Assembly: GCF_000960085.1 (NCBI RefSeq)
Contig: NZ_JYGT01000009.1
Span: 124,001 to 188,000, forward strand
Reading direction: 5' to 3'
Source of the DNA: Streptococcus infantis
Lineage (GTDB): Bacteria > Bacillota > Bacilli > Lactobacillales > Streptococcaceae
DNA: 64,000 bases
Part shown: one piece after another, positions 35,997 through 46,237 of the stretch
Layout: every line of letters starts with the position of its first letter
Numbering within the stretch: position 1 is the stretch's first letter
Translations under genes and position numbers: made by a program
The notes under the pieces: generated by a model
What the model was told of the DNA's origin: nothing
The model's database searches: none
Seen by the model: only the letters and a program-made list of their open reading frames with translations

Positions 35997-38900
35997 ATGA
36001 TTGCCCAACTGGATACAAAAACTGTCTATAGTTTTATGGAGAGCATGGTTTCAATTAAGAGATATGTCTGCCAAGGGAAGGAATATGGCTATTCATCACT
36101 TGGAATCATGGATGAAGACAATCTCTACGGGGCCTATTACTTTATCAAAGAATGCCATAAACAGGAGATCCAGCCTTTATTAGGTCTTGAAATGACTGTT
36201 CATCATAAAGACGAATGGATCAATCTACGTTTTCTAGCCCTGTCAAACAGTGGTTATCAAAACCTGATGAAGTTGTCGTCTTTAAAGATGACAGGTAAAA
36301 AAGAATGGACTGATTTTTCTTCTTACCTAGAGGATATTTGTGTTATTGTTCCCTATTATCCTGAAATTGCTGGTTTAGATTTAGGGCATGACTACTATAT
36401 CGGAGTGTATCCAGATACACCTCAATCCAATTTTTCTCACCCCATTCTCCCTCTTTATCGTGTTAACTCTTTCGGATCTGATGATTTAGAAGCTCTACAG
36501 ATGCTTAAAGCGATTAAAGAGAATGTGACCTTGATAGAGGTTGATGTTCAATCTCAACAGGGCTTGTTTTTGCCTGCTGACCGTTTAGAACAGGTTTTTG
36601 TAGAGAAGTTTCCACAAGCACTCGAAAACCTAGCAAGATTGACCAAGGGGACTTTCTACGAGATTGATAGTAGTCTCAAGCTTCCTCGTTTTAATCCGGA
36701 GAGACCAGCTGTTGAGGAACTTCGGGAAAGAGCTATCAAGGGCTTGGAGCAAAAAGGTTTGCTAGATTCAGTCTATCAGGAACGTTTAGAAGAAGAACTA
36801 TCTGTGATTCATGATATGGGATTCGATGACTATTTCTTGGTTGTCTGGGACCTCTTACGTTTTGGCCGTTCTCAAGGTTATTATATGGGGATGGGACGCG
36901 GCTCCGCAGTTGGAAGTTTAGTAGCTTACGCCTTAGATATTACTGGAATTGATCCTGTAGCTAAGAACCTCATCTTTGAGCGTTTCTTGAATCGTGAACG
37001 TTACACCATGCCAGATATCGATATTGATATCCCAGATATCTATCGCCCTGAGTTTATTCGTTATGTTCGTGATCGTTATGGTAGTATCCATGCTGCGCAG
37101 ATTGTCACTTACTCTACCTTTGGAGCCAAGCAAGCCATCCGAGATATTTTTAAACGGTATGGTGTCCCTGAGTATGAATTGACGGCCATTACGAAAAAAA
37201 TAGGCTCTAAGGATACTCTTACGACAGCTTATGAAGGCAATCTAGGTTTTAGACAACTTATTCAGAGTAAGATCGAGTACCAAAAGGCTTTCTCTATTGC
37301 CAAAAAGATTGAAGGTTATCCACGACAGACTTCTATCCATGCAGCTGGTGTCGTTATCAGTGATAAAAATCTAACAGATTATATTCCTCTCAAGTATGGA
37401 GAGGATATGCTGATTACCCAGTATGATGCCCATGGAGTTGAAGGAAATGGCTTGCTCAAGATGGATTTCTTGGGCCTTCGAAACCTAACCTTCGCTCAAA
37501 AAATGCAGGAGCTCTTATATGAAACTCAAGGTATTTCACTAAGAATTGAGGATATTGATCTTCAAGATAAGGAAACCTTAGCCCTCTTTGCTACAGGTAA
37601 GACCAAGGGAATCTTTCAGTTTGAACAACCTGGGGCCATACGATTATTGAAACGCGTGAAACCACAAAATTTTGAAGAAGTAGTGGCAACGACTTCCCTC
37701 AACAGGCCAGGTGCAAGTGACTATATCGATAACTTTGTGGCCAGAAAACATGGCAAAGAAAAAGTTACAGTACTTGACCCTATACTAGAAGATATTTTAG
37801 CTCCGACCTATGGCATCATGCTTTACCAAGAACAGGTGATGCAAGTAGCTCAACGCTATGCAGGTTTCAGTCTTGGAAAAGCCGATATCTTGCGTCGTGC
37901 TATGGGAAAAAAGAATGCGGCTGAAATGCACCGAATGGAAGAAAGTTTCATCCAAGGGGCCCTTGAAAAAGGGCATGGACAAAAACAGGCTCAAGAAGTT
38001 TTTGCTGTAATGGAAAAATTTGCCGGTTATGGATTTAACCGTTCGCATGCATATGCATATGCAGCTTTAGCCTTTCAGCTTGCCTACTTTAAAACACATT
38101 TTCCAGCAATCTTTTATCAGGTCATGCTCAATTATGCTAGCGGAGATTATATTCTAGATGCGCTTGAAATGGGATTTGAACTAGCTCCGCTTTCTATCAA
38201 CACGGTTCCATATCAAGATAAGCTAGCAGATAAGACAATCCATCTAGGACTCAAGAGTATCAAGGGAATGCCTCGTGATTTTGCCTACTGGATTATAGAG
38301 AATCGTCCTTTTAGTAGTGTTGAAGATTTTATCACACGCTTACCCAAAAATTATCAGAAGCTTAGCCTCCTAACTCCTTTAGTAGAAGTTGGCCTCTTTG
38401 ATGGATTTGATAAAAATCGGCAAAAGATTTTAGCCAATCTACCAACTCTATTTATTTTTGTAGAAGAATTAGGTAGCCTCTTTGCGGATTCTAGCTATAG
38501 TTGGACAGAAACAGAGGACATTTCAAATATTGAAAAATTCCAAAAAGAGCAGGATTGGTTAGGTGTTGGAATTAGCCAACATCCATTGCTGGTTTTAGCG
38601 AAGAATCCTTTGTATCCAATTGCGAGTTTATCTGAGCTTTCCGAGGGACAGACAGCTACAGTGCTTGTTGAGGTTCAATCTATCCGGGTGATTCGAACTA
38701 AAAAAGGTGAAAATATGGCTTTTTTGAAAGTAAGTGATAGTAAAACAAATCTGGAAGTTACTGTTTTTTCTGATCAGTATCGCCAATTTAAAAATCTCTT
38801 ACATGAAGGAAGATTTTACTACCTAAATGGAAAAGTACAGGCAAGAGATGGTCGCCTTCAATTAGTGTTAAATAATCTAAAAGAAGCAGTGAGTGAACGT

Positions 38901-39098
38901 TTTTGGATTCAAGTTGCTAATCATAACCATGATTCTGAAATTTATCATATTTTAGAGCAATACAAGGGACAAATTCCTGTTGTCATTCGCTATGAGGATG
39001 AACAAAAAAATGTCCTTTTGCCAGGTTATTTTGTAACAAAAGACGCAAGCTTACAAGAATCTTTAAATCAAATCACAATGAAAACGATTTATCGTTAA
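35997..39098 (+). CDS. dnaE: DNA polymerase III subunit alpha, DnaE type
   Basis: Replicative polymerase of the DnaE class, which works beside PolC in Firmicutes, mainly extending RNA primers on the lagging strand. The 1033 residues are in the normal range. The N-terminal PHP domain has YSSLGIMDEDNLYGAYYF. The catalytic palm has YMGMGRGSAVGSLVAYAL and the Asp triad region YTMPDIDIDIP. FGAKQAIRDIFK, a tandem HhH region and a C-terminal OB fold (SIRVIRTKKGENMAFLKVSD) follow. GGGAGGTGAGAAAGA precedes the ATG. pfkA follows after 81 bases with its own -10. Confidence 0.96.
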   Translation: MIAQLDTKTVYSFMESMVSIKRYVCQGKEYGYSSLGIMDEDNLYGAYYFIKECHKQEIQPLLGLEMTVHHKDEWINLRFLALSNSGYQNLMKLSSLKMTGKKEWTDFSSYLEDICVIVPYYPEIAGLDLGHDYYIGVYPDTPQSNFSHPILPLYRVNSFGSDDLEALQMLKAIKENVTLIEVDVQSQQGLFLPADRLEQVFVEKFPQALENLARLTKGTFYEIDSSLKLPRFNPERPAVEELRERAIKGLEQKGLLDSVYQERLEEELSVIHDMGFDDYFLVVWDLLRFGRSQGYYMGMGRGSAVGSLVAYALDITGIDPVAKNLIFERFLNRERYTMPDIDIDIPDIYRPEFIRYVRDRYGSIHAAQIVTYSTFGAKQAIRDIFKRYGVPEYELTAITKKIGSKDTLTTAYEGNLGFRQLIQSKIEYQKAFSIAKKIEGYPRQTSIHAAGVVISDKNLTDYIPLKYGEDMLITQYDAHGVEGNGLLKMDFLGLRNLTFAQKMQELLYETQGISLRIEDIDLQDKETLALFATGKTKGIFQFEQPGAIRLLKRVKPQNFEEVVATTSLNRPGASDYIDNFVARKHGKEKVTVLDPILEDILAPTYGIMLYQEQVMQVAQRYAGFSLGKADILRRAMGKKNAAEMHRMEESFIQGALEKGHGQKQAQEVFAVMEKFAGYGFNRSHAYAYAALAFQLAYFKTHFPAIFYQVMLNYASGDYILDALEMGFELAPLSINTVPYQDKLADKTIHLGLKSIKGMPRDFAYWIIENRPFSSVEDFITRLPKNYQKLSLLTPLVEVGLFDGFDKNRQKILANLPTLFIFVEELGSLFADSSYSWTETEDISNIEKFQKEQDWLGVGISQHPLLVLAKNPLYPIASLSELSEGQTATVLVEVQSIRVIRTKKGENMAFLKVSDSKTNLEVTVFSDQYRQFKNLLHEGRFYYLNGKVQARDGRLQLVLNNLKEAVSERFWIQVANHNHDSEIYHILEQYKGQIPVVIRYEDEQKNVLLPGYFVTKDASLQESLNQITMKTIYR

Positions 39099-39158
39099 AA
39101 ATCAATGAAAATAAAAGAATTTTAACTTTAAATATGGTATAATCAGTTAGAATGTTAA

Positions 39159-40187
<1,029 letters not shown>

Positions 40188-40253
40188 TCAACTTTAACTA
40201 ATCTGGTAAAATGACCATAAAAGGTCGAATTATATAAAGGAGTCACAAAAATC

Positions 40254-41759
40254 ATGAACAAACGTGTAAAAATCGTTGCAACTTTGGGTCCTGCGGTAGA
40301 AATCCGTGGTGGTAAAAAATTCGGTGATGACGGATACTGGGGTGAAAAACTTGACGTTGAAGCTTCAGCTAAAAACATTGCTCAATTGATTGAAGCAGGA
40401 GCTAACACTTTCCGTTTCAACTTCTCACACGGTGACCACCAAGAACAAGGTGACCGTATGGCAACTGTTAAACTTGCAGAAAAACTTGCAGGTAAAAAAG
40501 TTGGTTTCCTTCTTGACACTAAAGGTCCAGAAATCCGTACTGAATTGTTCGAAGGTGAAGCTAAAGAGTACTCATACAAAACTGGTGAAAAAATCCGTGT
40601 TGCAACTAAACAAGGTATCAAATCAACTCGTGAAGTGATTGCATTGAACGTTGCTGGTGCTCTTGATATCTATGATGACGTTGAAGTTGGTCGCCAAGTA
40701 TTGGTTGACGATGGTAAGCTTGGTCTTCGCGTTGTAGAAAAAGACGACGCAAATCGTGAATTCATCGTTGAAGTTGAAAACGACGGTGTTATCGCTAAAC
40801 AAAAAGGTGTAAACATCCCTAACACTAAAATTCCTTTCCCAGCTCTTGCTGAACGCGATAACGCTGATATCCGCTTCGGTCTTGAACAAGGTATCAACTT
40901 CATCGCGATCTCATTCGTTCGTACTGCAAAAGACGTTAACGAAGTTCGTGCTATCTGTGAAGAAACTGGTAACGGTCACGTTCAATTGTTCGCTAAGATC
41001 GAAAACCAACAAGGTATCGATAACTTGGACGAAATCATTGAAGCTGCTGACGGTATCATGATTGCTCGTGGTGACATGGGTATCGAAGTACCATTCGAAA
41101 TGGTTCCAGTTTACCAAAAAATGATCATCACTAAAGTTAACGCTGCTGGTAAAGTTGTTATCACTGCAACAAACATGCTTGAAACAATGACTGAAAAACC
41201 ACGTGCGACTCGTTCAGAAGTATCAGACGTATTTAACGCTGTTATCGACGGAACTGACGCTACAATGCTTTCAGGTGAGTCTGCAAACGGTAAATACCCA
41301 CTTGAGTCTGTTCGTACAATGGCTACAATCGACAAGAACGCTCAAACTCTTCTTAACGAATACGGACGTTTGAACTCAGATACATTTGAACGTAACTCTA
41401 AGACAGAAGTTATGGCATCAGCAGTTAAAGATGCAGCAAACTCAATGGATATCAAATTGGTTGTTACATTGACTAAGACTGGTCACACAGCACGTTTGAT
41501 CTCTAAATACCGTCCAAATGCTGACATTTTGGCAATTACTTTCGATGAATTGACTGAACGTGGATTGATGTTGAACTGGGGTGTTATTCCAGTAACTACT
41601 GAACGTCCTTCAAACACTGATGATATGTTTGAACTTGCTGAAAAAATTGCTGTTGAACAAGGTTTGGTTCAATCTGGTGACGATATCATCATCGTAGCTG
41701 GTGTGCCACTTGGAGAAGCAGTTCGTACAAACACAATGCGTATCCGTACTGTACGTTAA
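40254..41759 (+). CDS. pyk: Pyruvate kinase
   Basis: The last step of glycolysis, making pyruvate and ATP from phosphoenolpyruvate. The 501 residues include the conserved FRFNFSHGDH, DTKGPEIRT, the catalytic Lys region FAKIENQQGIDNLDEI, GIMIARGDMGIEVPFE and MLESMTEKPRATRSEVSDV-like MLETMTEKPRATR. GAESANGKYP appears as SGESANGKYP. The C-terminal allosteric domain is present. AAAGGAGTCAC precedes the ATG. It is highly codon-biased and ends at a long stem terminator. Confidence 0.98.
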   Translation: MNKRVKIVATLGPAVEIRGGKKFGDDGYWGEKLDVEASAKNIAQLIEAGANTFRFNFSHGDHQEQGDRMATVKLAEKLAGKKVGFLLDTKGPEIRTELFEGEAKEYSYKTGEKIRVATKQGIKSTREVIALNVAGALDIYDDVEVGRQVLVDDGKLGLRVVEKDDANREFIVEVENDGVIAKQKGVNIPNTKIPFPALAERDNADIRFGLEQGINFIAISFVRTAKDVNEVRAICEETGNGHVQLFAKIENQQGIDNLDEIIEAADGIMIARGDMGIEVPFEMVPVYQKMIITKVNAAGKVVITATNMLETMTEKPRATRSEVSDVFNAVIDGTDATMLSGESANGKYPLESVRTMATIDKNAQTLLNEYGRLNSDTFERNSKTEVMASAVKDAANSMDIKLVVTLTKTGHTARLISKYRPNADILAITFDELTERGLMLNWGVIPVTTERPSNTDDMFELAEKIAVEQGLVQSGDDIIIVAGVPLGEAVRTNTMRIRTVR

Positions 41760-41770
41760 TCAAAAAATGA

Positions 41771-41817
41771 AAACCTATCACATCAAGCTTTCGAGCTTGG
41801 GTGATAGGCTTTTTTTG
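41771..41817 (+). terminator. Terminator of pfkA-pyk
   Basis: AAACCTATCAC pairs with GTGATAGGCTTT, with an inner AAGCT/AGCTT hairpin, followed by TTTTTT. Confidence 0.92.
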
Positions 41818-41847
41818 TTATTGGAATTAAAAATGATTTTTTAAAAA

Positions 41848-41989
41848 ATAAAAAGCTTTCTGGAAAACCAGAAAGCATGAGAGGCATCTCCATGTGAGAA
41901 ACCGGTTCACACAATTTCTCAAGGTCCGCTCCTGCGTTAATGACCTCCTTTGCGCAATTGTAGCTCTCGCTACATATCGACTCATCGCA
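41848..41989 (-). ncRNA. Independent small RNA gene (about 142 nt), family unassigned
   Basis: A complete transcription unit without a credible reading frame. The promoter is TTGACA (42024-42019), 17 bases, TAAAAT (42001-41996); the start is near 41989. The terminator pairs 41855-41863 with 41868-41876 (GCTTTCTGG/CCAGAAAGC), followed by a U run. Inside, GCGATGAG (41988-41981) pairs with CTCATGC (41881-41875) as a closing helix. Further pairs are GTAGC/GCTAC (41973-41960), GAGGTC/GACCTT (41947-41921) and TGAGAAA/TTTCTCA (41921-41895). Streptococci have a roughly 170-nt RNA called the asd motif; whether this is it I cannot tell. It is neither tmRNA, SRP RNA nor RNase P by its signatures. Confidence 0.75.
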
Positions 41990-41995
41990 GACTTT

Positions 41996-42024
41996 ATTTT
42001 ACTACAGGGGCAATAGTTTGTCAA
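41996..42024 (-). promoter_or_regulatory. Promoter of the small RNA gene
   Basis: TTGACA, 17 bases, TAAAAT, read on the minus strand. The -35 matches consensus exactly and spacing is optimal. Confidence 0.8.
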
Positions 42025-42052
42025 GAAAAAAACAGTCCCTAAAAAGGAACTG
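42025..42052 (-). terminator. Terminator of tRNA-Thr
   Basis: On the minus strand CAGTTCC pairs with GGGACTG around TTTTTA, followed by TTTTTTTCTT. It separates the tRNA from the small RNA gene. Confidence 0.85.
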
Positions 42053-42060
42053 ACGAATGA

Positions 42061-42133
42061 TGCTAATTGCCGGGATCGAACCGGCGACCTCATCCTTACC
42101 ATGGATGCGCTCTGCCTACTGAGCTAAATCAGC
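42061..42133 (-). tRNA. tRNA-Thr (anticodon GGT)
   Basis: A full cloverleaf on the minus strand: acceptor GCTGATT pairs with AATTAGC, D arm TAGCTCAGTAGGCAGAGC, anticodon stem CATCC/GGATG around loop ATGGTAA (anticodon GGT, reading ACC/ACU), T arm GCCGGTTCGATCCCGGC, discriminator A. CCA is not encoded. The promoter is TTGACA (42172-42167), 17 bases, TATACT (42149-42144). Confidence 0.96.
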
Positions 42134-42143
42134 TTACTTTGAA

Positions 42144-42172
42144 AGTATACTATAGATTTAGCCTTTTGTCAA
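42144..42172 (-). promoter_or_regulatory. Promoter of tRNA-Thr
   Basis: TTGACA, 17 bases, TATACT on the minus strand, about 10 bases before the mature tRNA 5' end. Confidence 0.85.
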
Positions 42173-42197
42173 TATGTTGAAGAGTATCTTAACTCAT

Positions 42198-42228
42198 TGA
42201 AAAAAGCCCAAGTAATCAACTTAGACTT
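42198..42228 (-). terminator. Terminator of acyltransferase gene
   Basis: On the minus strand AGTCTAAGT pairs with ACTTGGGCT (with G-U pairs) around TGATT, followed by TTTTTT. Confidence 0.7.
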
Positions 42229-42240
42229 GTGAAGATTGGA

Positions 42241-42990
42241 TTATTGTAGTTGTTTTCTCTTTTTATCTGGGTCCCAAACAAAACTTGCTACAAAGGTAAA
42301 GAGAATTGTCAGAATTCCGATAATAATTGCGAGAATCAAGGCAGGTATACGGATGAACCACCAGAGTGGATTTGGTTTTTTGTTATTGTGCCATTGTTTT
42401 GTTTCTTCGTCTAAACGTTGAAATTCAGATTGGATGCGGTCTGCAACCATCTCAATTCCCTCATCATTCATCTTTTTAATGTCCGAGATATTGATAGGAT
42501 TTCCGAAGTTCATATCAATACGTTCACGGCTGACAAGCCCTTTTAGAGTCATAGGACCAGTATAGGTAACAGGCATGATGCGAACCTTGGCCATCTTTGC
42601 AATGAGAGCTACACCACCCTTAACATCATTGGAATGACGACTACCGCTTGGAAACATAATCAGTGAACGATTACTTTTTTTAAGAACATTGATTGGATAC
42701 TTGATGGCAGAAGAATTTGGATTTTCTCGGTCAATCGGGAAGGCACCACACATGCGAATCCACCAACCAAAGATGCGATTTGAAAAGAGTTCTTTTTTGG
42801 CCATAAAGACAAATTGTTTCGGTTTGGTCGCAAAGGCCATGTAGACTGGATCCCACCAAGTACGGTGTGGGGCAACAAGGATATAGTTCTCATCTAAACT
42901 TGGAATTTTTTCAGTATTGTGAAAGTGAGCATTTCCATTGATCGACCATAAAATCAACATAACTAGCCCACGTAGATAAGTATAAAACAT
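42241..42990 (-). CDS. 1-acyl-glycerol-3-phosphate acyltransferase-like protein (PlsC family)
   Basis: Membrane-associated acyltransferase of 249 residues. The catalytic H-x4-D motif is APHRTWWDPVY (about residues 55-65). The second motif, usually FPEGTR, reads MFPSGSR, lacking the Glu. GGVALIAKMAKVRIMPVTYTGP is the third motif. A C-terminal hydrophobic hairpin (WWFIRIPALILAIIIGILTILFTFVASFVW) adds one or two helices not found in short PlsC proteins. The start is ATG 42990 with GAAGGAG ahead. It is divergent from a P-type ATPase. Acyl acceptor unknown; phospholipid is most likely. Confidence 0.85.
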   Translation of the reverse strand: MFYTYLRGLVMLILWSINGNAHFHNTEKIPSLDENYILVAPHRTWWDPVYMAFATKPKQFVFMAKKELFSNRIFGWWIRMCGAFPIDRENPNSSAIKYPINVLKKSNRSLIMFPSGSRHSNDVKGGVALIAKMAKVRIMPVTYTGPMTLKGLVSRERIDMNFGNPINISDIKKMNDEGIEMVADRIQSEFQRLDEETKQWHNNKKPNPLWWFIRIPALILAIIIGILTILFTFVASFVWDPDKKRKQLQ

Positions 42991-43084
42991 GGTGTCTCCT
43001 TCAGTTTTCTTTCTTTTATTATACCTTATCATACTAGGACAGGCAAATGTTTTTTGTAAAGGCTGAAAAGCTCTTTATTTGAAA

Positions 43085-43121
43085 TTAGAATTATTCAAAA
43101 AAAAATGATATGATAGAATTT
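43085..43121 (+). promoter_or_regulatory. Promoter of P-type ATPase gene, leaderless
   Basis: TTAGAA (43085-43090), 18 bases, extended -10 TGATATGAT (43106-43114). The ATG at 43122 is 7 bases beyond the -10, and no ribosome site is present. Confidence 0.65.
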
Positions 43122-45458
43122 ATGGATAAAAATAAAATTATGGGCTTAAGCCAATCAGAAGTTAAAGATCGTCAGAAACAGGGACAGGTCAATGATTTCA
43201 AAGCTTCAGCTAGTACGAGCACCTGGCAGATTGTAAAGCGAAATGTCTTTACTTTATTCAATGCATTAAACTTTGCCATCGCCTTAGCACTCGCTTTTGT
43301 TCAAGCATGGAGCAACTTGGTCTTCTTTGCGGTTATCTGTTTTAATGCTTTTTCAGGAATTGTAACTGAATTACGTGCCAAGCATATGGTTGATAAACTC
43401 AATCTCTTGAATAAAGAAAAGATTACGACTATTCGTGATGGACAGGAGATTGCTTTAGACCCTGAAGAGCTTGTTTTGGATGATGTGATTCGCTTGTCTG
43501 CAGGGGATCAGATTCCAAGCGATGCAGTTGTATTAGAAGGCTTTGCTGAAGTCAATGAGGCCATGTTAACAGGTGAGAGTGACTTGGTTCAAAAAGAAGT
43601 AGAAGACTTGATGCTGTCAGGAAGCTTTCTTGCAAGTGGGTCTGTCTTAGCACAGGTCCATCATGTTGGAGCAGACAACTATGCTGCTAAACTCATGCTT
43701 GAAGCTAAGACCGTTAAACCAATCAATTCCCGTATCATGAAATCACTTGATCAACTTGCAGGCTTTACTGGGAAAATCATCATTCCATTTGGAATTGCCC
43801 TCTTGCTTGAAGCTTTGGTCTTAAAAGGTTTACCCCTTAAATCTTCTGTAGTGAATTCCTCTACAGCTCTTTTGGGGATGTTGCCTAAGGGAATCGCACT
43901 CTTGACCATTACCTCTCTTTTAACCGCTGTTATTAAGCTGGGTTTGAAAAAGGTTTTGGTGCAAGAGATGTACTCTGTTGAAACCCTTGCGCGCGTGGAT
44001 ATGCTTTGTTTGGATAAAACAGGTACCATCACTCAAGGGAAGATGCAGGTTGAGACTGTTCTTCCTCTGACCCAGGCTTATGACAAGGATGCTATTGCAA
44101 AAATACTAACCAGCTATATAGCGCACAGTGAGGATAAAAATCCAACTGCTCAAGCTATTCGTCAACGTTTCCAGGGTGAAATATCCTATCCGATGATTTC
44201 TAGTCTTCCATTTTCTAGTGATCGAAAATGGGGAGCGATGGAATTGGAAGGTCTTGGAACTGTTTTCCTAGGTGCACCTGAGATGTTGTTGGATGCTGAA
44301 GTTCCTGAAGCTAGGGAAGCTCTTGAACGAGGATCTCGTGTCTTGGTATTAGCGCTCAGTCAAGAAAAACTTGACCATCACAAACCTCAGAAACCATCGG
44401 ATATGCAAGCCTTGGCTCTGCTTGAGATTCTAGACCCTATCCGAGAAGGGGCTGCTGAAACTTTAGACTATCTTCGTTCTCAGGAAGTAGGGCTGAAAAT
44501 TATTTCTGGTGATAATCCAGTTACCGTTTCAAGTATTGCTCAAAAAGCAGGTTTTGCAGATTATCATAGCTATGTAGATTGTTCAAAAATCACGGATGAG
44601 GAATTGATTTCTATGGCTGAGGAGACAGCGATTTTTGGACGTGTTTCTCCTCATCAAAAGAAACTAATCATCCAAACTTTGAAAAAAGCAGGTCATACGA
44701 CTGCCATGACAGGAGATGGTGTCAATGATATCCTTGCTCTCCGCGAGGCAGATTGTTCCATCGTTATGGCTGAAGGAGATCCCGCGACTCGTCAGATTGC
44801 AAATCTGGTTCTCTTGAATTCAGACTTTAATGATGTTCCTGAGATTCTCTTTGAGGGGCGTCGTGTAGTCAATAACATTGCCCACATTGCTCCAATTTTC
44901 TTGATTAAGACCATCTATTCATTCTTATTGGCAATCATCTGTATTGCGAGTGCATTGTTGGGACGTACTGAATGGATTTTAATTTTCCCATTCATTCCAA
45001 TTCAGATTACCATGATTGACCAGTTTGTGGAAGGATTCCCACCGTTCGTATTGACCTTTGAACGAAATATCAAACCTGTGGAACAAAACTTCCTCAGAAA
45101 ATCCATGCTCCGTGCACTACCGAGTGCCTTGATGGTAGTCTTTAGCGTTCTATTTATTAAAATTTTTGGAACCAGTCAAGGTTGGTCAGCCATTGAAATT
45201 TCAACACTTCTGTATTATCTATTAGCCTCAATTGGTTTCATGTCTGTAGTTAGAGCTTGTTTGCCATTTAGTCTATGGCGTGTTCTCTTGATTATTTGGT
45301 CAGTTGGTGGCTTCCTTGGAACAGCTCTATTTCCAAGAATTCAAAAACTACTTGAGATCTCAACATTGACAGGACAAACATTACCTGTCTATGGTATTAT
45401 GATGGTCATCTTTGCTGTCATTTTCATCCTGACAAGTCGTTATCAAACTAGAAAATAA
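43122..45458 (+). CDS. P-type (E1-E2) cation-transporting ATPase, substrate unknown
   Basis: A 778-residue ion or lipid pump of the plasma membrane. The actuator domain has MLTGESDLVQK. The phosphorylation site is CLDKTGTITQGK (Asp about residue 298), and the hinge is MTGDGVNDILALREADCSIVMAEG. About eight to ten helices are present. There is no CPC/CPx motif or heavy-metal domain, so it is not a Cu/Cd pump. The M4 motif, usually PEGL or PEAL in calcium-type pumps, reads LPKGIALL, a Lys in place of Glu. The ATG at 43122 is preferred over 43110, which lies in the -10 box. It is divergent from the acyltransferase. Confidence 0.88.
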   Translation: MDKNKIMGLSQSEVKDRQKQGQVNDFKASASTSTWQIVKRNVFTLFNALNFAIALALAFVQAWSNLVFFAVICFNAFSGIVTELRAKHMVDKLNLLNKEKITTIRDGQEIALDPEELVLDDVIRLSAGDQIPSDAVVLEGFAEVNEAMLTGESDLVQKEVEDLMLSGSFLASGSVLAQVHHVGADNYAAKLMLEAKTVKPINSRIMKSLDQLAGFTGKIIIPFGIALLLEALVLKGLPLKSSVVNSSTALLGMLPKGIALLTITSLLTAVIKLGLKKVLVQEMYSVETLARVDMLCLDKTGTITQGKMQVETVLPLTQAYDKDAIAKILTSYIAHSEDKNPTAQAIRQRFQGEISYPMISSLPFSSDRKWGAMELEGLGTVFLGAPEMLLDAEVPEAREALERGSRVLVLALSQEKLDHHKPQKPSDMQALALLEILDPIREGAAETLDYLRSQEVGLKIISGDNPVTVSSIAQKAGFADYHSYVDCSKITDEELISMAEETAIFGRVSPHQKKLIIQTLKKAGHTTAMTGDGVNDILALREADCSIVMAEGDPATRQIANLVLLNSDFNDVPEILFEGRRVVNNIAHIAPIFLIKTIYSFLLAIICIASALLGRTEWILIFPFIPIQITMIDQFVEGFPPFVLTFERNIKPVEQNFLRKSMLRALPSALMVVFSVLFIKIFGTSQGWSAIEISTLLYYLLASIGFMSVVRACLPFSLWRVLLIIWSVGGFLGTALFPRIQKLLEISTLTGQTLPVYGIMMVIFAVIFILTSRYQTRK

Positions 45459-45462
45459 AGAA

Positions 45463-45497
45463 AGGCTGCAATCCTAGATTGCGGTCTTTTTTGGGTA
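45463..45497 (+). terminator. Terminator of P-type ATPase gene
   Basis: GGCTGCAATC pairs with GATTGCGGTC around CTA, followed by TTTTTT. Confidence 0.85.
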
Positions 45498-45559
45498 CAG
45501 GATTGCTAGCTAAAATATGGTATAATAAAGGGAAATAGAGTTTTGGAAAGTGAGAGAAA

Positions 45560-46237
45560 ATGATTTCAAAGAGATTAGAAACGGTAGCTTCTTTTGTTCC
45601 GCAAGGAGCCGTTTTACTTGATGTTGGGAGCGACCATGCTTATTTACCGATTGAATTAGTTGAAAAGGGTCATATCGAACGTGCTATTGCAGGAGAAGTT
45701 GTAGAAGGTCCCTATCAATCTGCAGTTACAAATGTTGAAAGTCATGGTTTGACTGAGAAAATTCAGGTTCGTTTAGCCAATGGTTTAGCAGCTTTCGAAG
45801 AAAGTGACCAGGTCTCTGTCATCACTATTGCTGGAATGGGTGGCCGTTTAATTGCTACGATATTAGAAGAAGGATTGGACAAACTAGCCAATATTGAGCG
45901 TTTGATTCTTCAACCGAATAACCGAGAAGATGAGTTGCGTTCTTGGCTACAAGAGCATGGTTTTCAAATCATAGCAGAAAGTATCCTAGAAGAAGCTGGG
46001 AAATTCTATGAGATCATAGTTGCAGAAGCTGGTGAAATGAATTTATCAGCCACTGATGTTCGCTTTGGCCCCTTCTTGTCCAAAGAAGTCAGTCCAGTCT
46101 TCATCCAAAAATGGCAAAAAGAAGCTACTAAGCTTGAGTTTGCCCTTAGTCAAATTCCAGAAAAAAATCAAGAAGAACGTCAGGTTCTAGCAGATAAAAT
46201 TCAAGCCATCAAGGAGGTGCTCCATGAAAGCAAGTGA
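45560..46237 (+). CDS. trmK: tRNA (adenine22-N1)-methyltransferase TrmK
   Basis: Methylates A22 in the D loop of certain tRNAs using SAM. The 225 residues form a Rossmann methyltransferase: [35 protein letters not shown] holds motif I, then [13 protein letters not shown] and [16 protein letters not shown]. This is the YqfN/TrmK pattern. TATAAT (about 45521) and GTGAGAGAAA precede the ATG. It overlaps the next gene by 14 bases, a pairing conserved widely in Firmicutes. Confidence 0.94.
   Translation: MISKRLETVASFVPQGAVLLDVGSDHAYLPIELVEKGHIERAIAGEVVEGPYQSAVTNVESHGLTEKIQVRLANGLAAFEESDQVSVITIAGMGGRLIATILEEGLDKLANIERLILQPNNREDELRSWLQEHGFQIIAESILEEAGKFYEIIVAEAGEMNLSATDVRFGPFLSKEVSPVFIQKWQKEATKLEFALSQIPEKNQEERQVLADKIQAIKEVLHESK

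Noticed and set aside
41827..42102. A 91-codon open frame on the minus strand through the small RNA and tRNA-Thr
   Set aside because: It covers a tRNA, two terminators and a promoter, has Cys/Arg-rich composition unlike a protein, and lacks a ribosome site.
43110..43121. ATG at 43110 as start of the P-type ATPase
   Set aside because: It lies inside the -10 box, so it would not be transcribed; the ATG at 43122 fits a leaderless start.
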